Source: Mesoplasma seiffertii ATCC 49495
Lineage (GTDB): Bacteria; Bacillota_I; Bacilli_A; Mycoplasmatales; Mycoplasmataceae
Direction of reading: 5' to 3'
DNA length: 64,000 nucleotides
Assembly: GCF_000518725.1 (NCBI RefSeq)
Contig: NZ_KI912486.1
Location: forward strand, 64,916-128,915
Both the position numbers and the translations under genes were made by a program. The notes under the pieces are model-generated. The model was not told the origin of the DNA. It made no database searches and saw nothing but the letters and a program-made list of their open reading frames with translations. Below, one piece after another: positions 56,896 to 64,000 of this stretch (the stretch's first letter is position 1; the number at the start of each line of letters is the position of its first letter).

Positions 56896-57693
56896 TTATA
56901 TTTTGAAAAGCTTTTTAGCATTTTTTGTTGTTGATTCAATAACTTTTTCAACATTAATATTTTTTAGTTCAGCAATTTTTTGAGCAGTCAAAAAAATATA
57001 TTTTGGATAATTGGTTTTCCCTCTATGAGGATGCGGTGTCAAATACGGAGCATCAGTTTCTAACAAAAGTTTATCTAACGGAATATACTGAGCAGCTGCT
57101 TGTAAATCTTTAGCATTTTTGAAAGTTACTGCTCCACCAATATTGATATAAGCTCCAATTTCTAAAAACTTTTGAGCATACTCAATGTTTGCTGAAAAAC
57201 AATGAACAATCATTTTTTTAGGTTGATATTTTTTTAAAATCTCTAAAGTGTCATCATACGCCTGATACTGATCTTTTTCATCGCGAATATGCATTTGTAA
57301 TACCAAATCATTTTCAATTGCGATTTCTATATGTTTAATGAATCACTCTTTTTGCAGTTCAATATCTTCTTTTGTATAAAAGTAGTCCAGTCCAGTTTCT
57401 CCAATTGCGATCACTTTTGTTTCAGTTGCTAATTGCTTTAATTGCTCATGTTCTCTTGTAGATTGATTGCTTACTTCATTAGGATGAATTGCAATTGCTG
57501 CATAAATATCGTCATATTTGGCAGCATAACTAATTGCTTTCAAAGATGACGGAATATCAAACGAAGCGCAAAGCCATGCGCCAACATTATTTTCATAACC
57601 TTCTTGTAATAAATCTCCAATCATCTCATCATTAAAAAAAGTTTCATCATTAAAATGAATATGAGCATCAAAAATTTTTTTATCATCAATCAT
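56896..57693 (-). CDS. TatD-family metal-dependent hydrolase (second copy)
   Basis: A 265-residue TatD-type hydrolase. Its metal ligands are H-x-H in DAHIHFN, Glu in GETGLDY, His in QMHIRD, His in IVHCFSA and Asp in LETDAPY, followed by LTPHPHRGK as in canonical TatD. The match to classical TatD at this last block is better than in the copy at 53024-53833. It ends 70 bases before the P-type ATPase gene start. TGA at about 57341 is Trp. Confidence 0.9.
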
Positions 57694-57776
57694 GTTACAC
57701 CATCCTTTATTAAGGTATATCTTATCAAAAATAAAGTTATAATAGTTATATATACAACTACAGGAGGTATATTATT

Positions 57777-58379
57777 ATGAGTAATAAAATATTAGTTATT
57801 TCAGGTTCTGTTAGTCCAGTTGAGACTTCATACTCTGCTGAATTAACAAAAAAGTTTATTGAAGAATATAGAAAAACAAATCCAAATGATACTTTTGAGT
57901 ATTTAGATTTGAATGAAGTCGCTATGGCTTCAAAGACTTTGACAAGAGCAACTATGGGAAATTATTTTAATGAAGAAGATTCAATAAAATATATTAAGCA
58001 GTTAAAAAGTGTTGATAAAGTTATTATGGTAAGTCCAATGCATAACTTTAATGTTACTGCGCTAGTAAAGAACTATTTAGACCACGTGCTTTTAGCAAAT
58101 GAAACTTTTTCATATAAGTATTCAAAAAAAGGTGATGCAATTGGTTTATTGGAACATTTAAAAGTTCAAATCTTAACTACTCAAGGAGCTCCATATGGTT
58201 GATACTTATGAGGAAACCATACTGAATATTTAAAAGGAACTTGAGAGTTTGTTGCCGCTAAAGTTAACACACCAGTATTGCTGGCAGGAACAAAAACTGA
58301 ACCACTAAGCAAATTAAGTCCAACAGAAGCTGTAAAAACTATTGAAAAAGAAATAATTGCTGCTGCTCAAACATTCTAA
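57777..58379 (+). CDS. azoR: FMN-dependent NADH-azoreductase
   Basis: A 200-residue flavodoxin-fold protein of the AzoR/AcpD family. It has VISGSVSPVETSYS at the FMN phosphate loop, MVSPMHNFNVTALVKNYLDH as the family signature, and LTTQGAPYGW before the final strands. These enzymes reduce quinones and azo compounds with NADH. TGA codons near 58201 and 58243 are Trp. It has an AGGAGGT site and a possible -10 element TATAAT at 57738-57743. A strong terminator follows. Confidence 0.9.
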
Positions 58380-58412
58380 AAAAGTAAGTAACTTAGTTAC
58401 TTACTTTTTTTC
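58378..58412. terminator. Bidirectional terminator after azoR
   Basis: AAAAAGTAAGTAACT and a matching TTACTTACTTTTT arm pair across a 3-base loop. It also covers the end of the convergent membrane-protein gene. Confidence 0.87.
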
Positions 58413-59149
58413 TCTGTTTTCAGGTGGTTTTTTCAATATTGTGAAATGCAATTACCAGTATACACATAAAATATAAATATTCCCATATGCCCAAAAAGTA
58501 AGATTATTGCAATTGCAAAAAATCCCGGTCAAGATAAAACATCAGGTGACAAGAATCAATACGGAAATAGTTCACGTTTTTCTTCTAAAGAGTTTCCTGC
58601 AATTCCGCTACTTTTCAACCATAGAAATCTATACAAAGCGAATAACATATAAATTCCAATATAAAACATAATTTTTCATGCATCTTTTCGCATTACTTCT
58701 TTAAGATTGCGTGGCTCATTAGCATATAAAAAGAAATGTAACAATAATATTGCCGGAATTACTAAGTGTCCCAAAATTGCTTTAGCGGTTTTATCTCAAG
58801 TATCTAAGGCATTTGCTGCATTCGATTTAGGAGCAATTATATTAGTAAACAACCCTGCAAAATATAAAATTCCAATAACTGTGTTAATTGAAACTACAAA
58901 AACTTCAAAGCAACTCAGTGAGCTATTTGGAGTTTTGTTAATTGCATTACAGAACGTAAAAATTGCATATACTAAAGTAACTGTTAAAGTTCAGTTACTA
59001 TAATATTTCATTTGGTCGAAAAAAGACTTATTAAAATCAATATCGGTTTGTCTTGCCAAATCGGCAATATTAGTAATTGTAAAAGTCGCAATTGCCAAAA
59101 TTATTAATACTGTCGCAAAGATATATTCGCTTCATAGTTGTTTTTTCAT
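58397..59149 (-). CDS. Pr6Pr-like multi-pass membrane protein
   Basis: A 250-residue membrane protein with about six helices. Conserved-looking spots are GHLVIPAILLLHFFLY, then YMLFALYRF, and PYWFLSP near the last helix. This follows the Pr6Pr (FAR-17a/AIG1-like) pattern found in mollicutes and actinobacteria, whose function is not established. Its ATG sits one base after the mnmE stop codon, so it is in the same transcript as mnmE. TGA is Trp at many positions. Confidence 0.6.
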
Positions 59150-59150
59150 A

Positions 59151-60509
59151 CTATTTACCTAAGCAATATTTTCGGAAAATGTTGTCAATAATTTCTTCGT
59201 CATATTGTTCCCCTATTAATTCATTTAAAAAATTTCAAGCTTCATATAGATCAACATTAACAATATCAATTGGCATAAAATTTTGAATCGCCTGAAGCGA
59301 TTGTTGAATCTTTTCTTGAACTTTTTCAATTAAGGCAATTTGATTAATATTAATTAAAATTAATTCATTGGAAGCTAAAATTTCTTCATTGATGTACATA
59401 TTTTGAATTTTTAAAATCAGTTCATCGATCTGATAATTAATAGCACTAGTAAAAATTGCTTCTGGGTATTTTGAAATAATCATTTTCAACTCTTCTTTAC
59501 TTAAAAGTTCAGATTTGTTAACAATTAAAATATGTGGTTTATGACTTAATAATTTAAATATCTCAGTATTTTCTTCGTCATTAAGATTATCTTTTGTAAC
59601 AACAAAAAGTACCAAATCTGCTTTATTGATAAGACTTTTTGACTTTTGAATTCCTAGCGATTCTACAACATCATCAGTTTGACGAATTCCCGCAGTATCG
59701 ACTAAGTTTAAAGTTACATTTCCCAAACTAATTTGACCTTCAACGATATCTCTGGTTGTTCCTGGGATATCAGTGACTATTGCCTTATCCTCATTCAATA
59801 ATGTATTTAAGATCGAAGACTTTCCGACATTAGTTTGACCAACAATTGCAGTTTTAATTCCTTCAACAGATTTATTAGCCATTTTTGAGCGAATCACCAG
59901 TTTCGTAACTTGTTGTTCGATCAAAACTAATAACTTTGTTAAATCACTAATGCTAGATCCCTCAATATCGTCGTAATCGGGATAATCAATAGAAACTTGG
60001 ATTCGTGAAATAATATCCATTAAATTTGCTTTCAATTCAACAATTGCTTGATTATTGGCTCCGCTCATATTATCAATTCCAATTTTTAAAGCTAAATCAT
60101 TAGTGGCATGAATCAAATCATTAATTCCTTCAGCTTGAATTAAATCAATTTTTCCATTCAAAAACGAACGTTGTGAAAATTCACCCTTCATTGCCATTCG
60201 AGCTCCCTGGTTTAAAATTAATTTAATGATTCGGTTAGTATTTAAAATTCCTCCATGACAAGCAATTTCAACAACATTTTCTCCCGTAAAAGATTGAGGA
60301 TTTACGAAAGTTGTTAAAACGACCTCATCAACAAGGGCATTATTATCATAAAGTTTACGAACAAAAACCCCTTTTGTTAAAGGAACTGGTTTTTTTAATA
60401 ACTGATTAGTAATTGCAAATGCATCATCACCACTTATACGAATTAAGGCAATAGCCTGGGTTGCAATGTTGGTTGCTGGCGCAACAATAGTGTCATTTAA
60501 ATTAGCCAT
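59151..60509 (-). CDS. mnmE: tRNA uridine-5-carboxymethylaminomethyl(34) synthesis GTPase MnmE
   Basis: MnmE is the GTPase partner of MnmG (33103-34992) in wobble-uridine modification. The 452-residue protein has an N-terminal tetrahydrofolate-binding domain, a GTPase domain with [13 protein letters not shown] and NKSE motifs, and the C-terminal CLGK, whose Cys is family-conserved. TGA at about 59233 is Trp. It is followed by the Pr6Pr-like gene after one base. Confidence 0.96.
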
Positions 60510-60536
60510 TCTATACCTCGCTCAAAACTATTATAT

Positions 60537-60556
60537 AAAAAATAAGACATAAAGTC

Positions 60557-60562
<6 letters not shown>
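60537..60562 (-). terminator. Terminator after serS
   Basis: AATAAGAC and GTCTTATT pair across 5 bases and overlap the serS stop codon. On the minus strand a T-rich run follows. Confidence 0.75.
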
Positions 60563-61822
<1,260 letters not shown>

Positions 61823-61906
61823 AAAATACCTCTTTTGTTAATTTAATTATATACTCTATCACCTATTTAAAAGATAAAAACTTTTCTACTTTGTGCCTTT
61901 TTGTCC

Positions 61907-62113
61907 TTAAATGTTAACAGCAATACAAAGTCCTAATAAAATAATTCCCGCAGCAACAAAAATTAACCAAATAGAATCTTTAAATCAAAAAGCAAGCGAT
62001 GGTTTTCGAACATTAAGTTTTTTGTTTTTTGTCTTATTATATTTAAAATAAATAGTTGCACCAATTCCAATTAATAAAACTCCAAAAACACTTAGTACAA
62101 TGATCGCAATCAC
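61907..62113 (-). CDS. Small two-helix membrane protein at the end of the PTS/phosphatase operon
   Basis: A 68-residue protein starting at GTG 62113, one base after the stop codon of the MreB-like gene. It has a first helix (IAIIVLSVFGVLLIGIGATIY), a basic cytoplasmic turn (KYNKTKNKK) and a second helix (LIFVAAGIILLGLCIAV). TGA is Trp in FWF. Coupling to the upstream genes suggests it could anchor them at the membrane, which is inference. I recognise no family. Confidence 0.6.
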
Positions 62114-62114
62114 T

Positions 62115-62870
62115 TTACTGTCTCTTAATAATTCTTAAAAAATCGGCATTTCCATCAACTGCTTTTGTTGTTGTGATTTTTTCTATATCTTTTTGCAGTT
62201 TTTCAATTGGCTTCATTAACTCAGAGTTTTTTCAAATTTTGACTTTAAATGGCTCTCCTGTTCCAAATTCTCTTAGTTCAAATTTGGTCATTTCAAAATC
62301 TTTTTTGCAAATAGTATCTAATAATAAAATAGTTTTCTTGGTATTTAAAAGACCTTTAAAATTTGTATAAATATATTTATGCAAATCTTTTTGTATTTTT
62401 AAAAGACCATAATCAAGTTTAAAAATTTTGCCGTAACTTTTTTCGTAGATTCATGTAGAATGATATTCTAAATCAACATAAAATTCTGCACTTTTATCAA
62501 GGACATTTTTATAAAACTTTCGTTGCGTTATAAATTGAGCTTTGGGGAATTCCATTTTACAAAGCTCTTGCAAAAATTTACTCATTTTAACAAATGTGAT
62601 TTCTTCATTTTTATTTAAAGTTCCACTGCTTTTTAAATATCTCAGATAAAATATAAAACTTTCAATGTTAATCATCTTATCGTTTTCAAAAAAACGCGTT
62701 GATAAAAAATTCCCTTTTTCACGAATTTTATCTTCAGCAAAGTTTCCAGCTCCAACTAGCTTTAAAGTTTTTAAGTCATAAGCAACTAAATTTGACTCAC
62801 GAAAAATACATTTATTGTTTTGAAAAATTTCAACAAAGTAATTTCCAAATTTAATGATTTTATTATCCAT
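62115..62870 (-). CDS. Degenerate MreB/actin-like protein lacking nucleotide-binding motifs
   Basis: A 251-residue soluble protein. Residues 8-49 parallel the start of MreB: FGNYFVEIF, then an E-S-N-L-V-A-Y-D-x-K-T-x-K-L-V-G-A-G-N block, like MreB's EPSVVAYD...VAVGNEA. Residues 129-170 parallel the phosphate-2 region and following helix (FYVDLEYHSTWIYEKSYGKIF for VVDIGGGTTD...), and 196-230 parallel the domain IIB strand and helix. The phosphate-1 D-x-G, the phosphate-2 GGGT and the final G-G-G adenosine loop are absent, and the protein ends early; MreB is about 340 residues. It should not bind ATP in the usual way. It is coupled (TAATG) to the phosphatase gene. The assignment is mine and uncertain. 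Confidence 0.55.
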
Positions 62871-63364
62871 TAGAATTTACCTCATTCTAATTTAGCTTTT
62901 TTAGCAATATCTACAAACGGAAAGTGAGTTTTTAAAAAATCGAAAACTCCTTGATTTAATTTCATATATGGGTAAAAGTTATCAATAAATTCAACAATTG
63001 CATCGGAAAAGTTATCAGCCTTAATAAACTTTTGAGTGACTAAGTAAATAAAAACTAACGACGGACTTCTGCTTACCCCCAACTGACAATGAACATAAAT
63101 GTCACTTTCCTCATTTTCAATTAGAAATTTTAGACCTGCAACAAACGGTCTTTCTGATAAATAGTTAACATCATGAATATCTACGATGTTTAATATAATT
63201 TTGTCTGGTAGCAACAGAAAATCTTTATCACGAATAATAATATCTTTATTTTTTGAAAAAATGTTATAGTATATATCACTGATTTTTACTTCTTTTACAG
63301 TACTGTTCGGAGCCGAAAATTGGTCTCCCAGTATTAAATTATTTACAATTAATTTACGTGTCAT
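62870..63364 (-). CDS. Dual-specificity-type protein phosphatase
   Basis: A 164-residue protein with the Cys-phosphatase loop HCQLGVSRS (Cys 93, Arg 99), which follows the dual-specificity consensus H-C-x-x-G-x-x-R-S. A possible general-acid Asp lies at 62-65 (VDIHD). A two-codon reading through TGA (Trp) gives the C-terminus KLEWGKF. Such enzymes remove phosphate from Tyr, Ser or Thr, and sometimes from other substrates. Its ATG overlaps the PTS stop and its stop overlaps the MreB-like start (TAATG both times). The substrate is unknown. Confidence 0.85.
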
Positions 63365-64000
63365 TATTCCTCCATTTTCAAGTATTTTTTTAATTCAGTA
63401 GCAATATTAATTACCTTGGGACCATAAATTACTTGATATTTATTGCCCATTTTTTTAATTCCAAAGTTTCCAGTTGAGTTCAAAATATCTTCATTAACTA
63501 ATGTTTCATCAGCAACCGTTACTCGTAAACGCGAAACACAGTTAGTTAAGATTGCAATATTTTCTTGCCCTCCAAAACCTTCAATAATTGTTTTTGTTAA
63601 ACTTAATTGCTCACTTTCTTTGTCGGTCACATTTATGGGCTCAAGATTAATTTTTTCTCTAAACTCTTTTTTTGAATGTAATTTAATCTCAGTTCCATTA
63701 GCACCAGGTGTTTTTAACTTCAGTTTTTTAATAAGAACAACAAATGTTGTTGTATAAACTGTAAACATAATTGGACCTATTACAAAGATTCCTCATGCAC
63801 GTTCTATATTTTTAAAATTAATTCCATTAACGATTATTCATGTTATTAGACCTGATCCTCTTGTCGAAACTTGGGCAAAATTCCCTAAGTACATAAACAT
63901 ATAAGTAAATCCTGTAAAAATTACATGAAATACATATAAAATTGGTGCTGAAAATAAAAATGTAAATTCAATCGGTTCAGTAATCCCTGATAAAAATGAG
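63364..64000 (-). CDS. PTS sugar transporter subunit EIICB (partial, 5' end beyond window)
   Basis: The visible 211 residues are the end of a glucose/N-acetylglucosamine-type permease. The last EIIC helices contain [16 protein letters not shown], which includes the family's G-I-T-E-P substrate motif. A linker of about 35 residues follows, then an EIIB domain with the phosphorylated Cys in [11 protein letters not shown] and [14 protein letters not shown]. No EIIA domain is attached at this end. The sugar cannot be fixed. TGA is Trp in the membrane part. It leads the operon with the phosphatase and the MreB-like gene. Confidence 0.88.

Overview
The window comes from a wall-less bacterium of class Mollicutes that reads UGA as tryptophan. 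Nearly every long gene is open only if TGA is decoded as Trp, and the DNA is very AT-rich. Gene content (arginine deiminase operon, a complete pyruvate dehydrogenase to acetate kinase cluster, lipoprotein-type leaders starting MKK-LL-LGA, a divergent MreB-like protein) points to the Spiroplasma/Entomoplasma group, most likely Spiroplasma. That placement is inference. I saw no rRNA, tRNA, insertion sequence, prophage or CRISPR array.

Layout. 1-1495: an ABC transporter pair (the permease runs off the left edge). 1534-6500: arginine deiminase operon in the order arcA, arcB, YfcC-family exchanger, arcC. 6690-10129: housekeeping genes (YgjP-type metallopeptidase, ychF, DUF951, rsmG, pgsA). 10220-14598: an amino-acid permease and an MgtA-type P-type ATPase. 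14781-16948: secreted or surface proteins, including a cysteine-peptidase gene broken by an in-frame stop, and a small membrane protein. 16948-18865: a polysaccharide deacetylase and a membrane-anchored HU-type protein. 18924-21648: purB and purA behind an adenine-type riboswitch. 22454-31918: a forward block of nox, lplA, pdhA, pdhB, pdhC, pdhD, pta and ackA, which turns pyruvate into acetate and ATP with NADH re-oxidised by Nox. 31963-40895: mixed genes (secreted protein, mnmG, pncA, a frameshifted lipoprotein, metG, pth, prs and unknowns). 40930-44490: a MATE exporter and an ABC-F ATPase. 44510-46241: decayed genes, namely a surface-protein remnant and a broken paralogue of the membrane-anchored HU gene. 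46388-50603: ilvA, ridA, ald and a permease, a serine/threonine/alanine catabolic unit. 50633-53833: a PD-(D/E)XK nuclease-like protein, an RGG-repeat protein, a thiamine-type ECF S component behind a TPP riboswitch, and a TatD nuclease. 53916-61822: a Ca-type P-type ATPase, a second TatD, an azoreductase, a Pr6Pr-like membrane protein, mnmE and serS. 61907-64000: a tightly coupled operon of a PTS EIICB (partial), a dual-specificity-type phosphatase, a degenerate MreB-like protein and a small membrane protein.

The observations I rate highest are these. (1) An HU DNA-binding domain is tethered to the membrane by two N-terminal helices and a long acidic linker, and a decayed paralogue lies elsewhere in the window. 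(2) A short actin/MreB-like protein has lost its nucleotide-binding motifs and sits in an operon with a Cys-based phosphatase. (3) An RGG-repeat protein ends in a short coiled coil. (4) A loop-trimmed purine riboswitch carries the adenine specificity base ahead of purA-purB. Several surface-protein genes are interrupted within or just after the signal peptide or in homopolymers, which suggests ongoing decay, or phase variation, or sequencing error.
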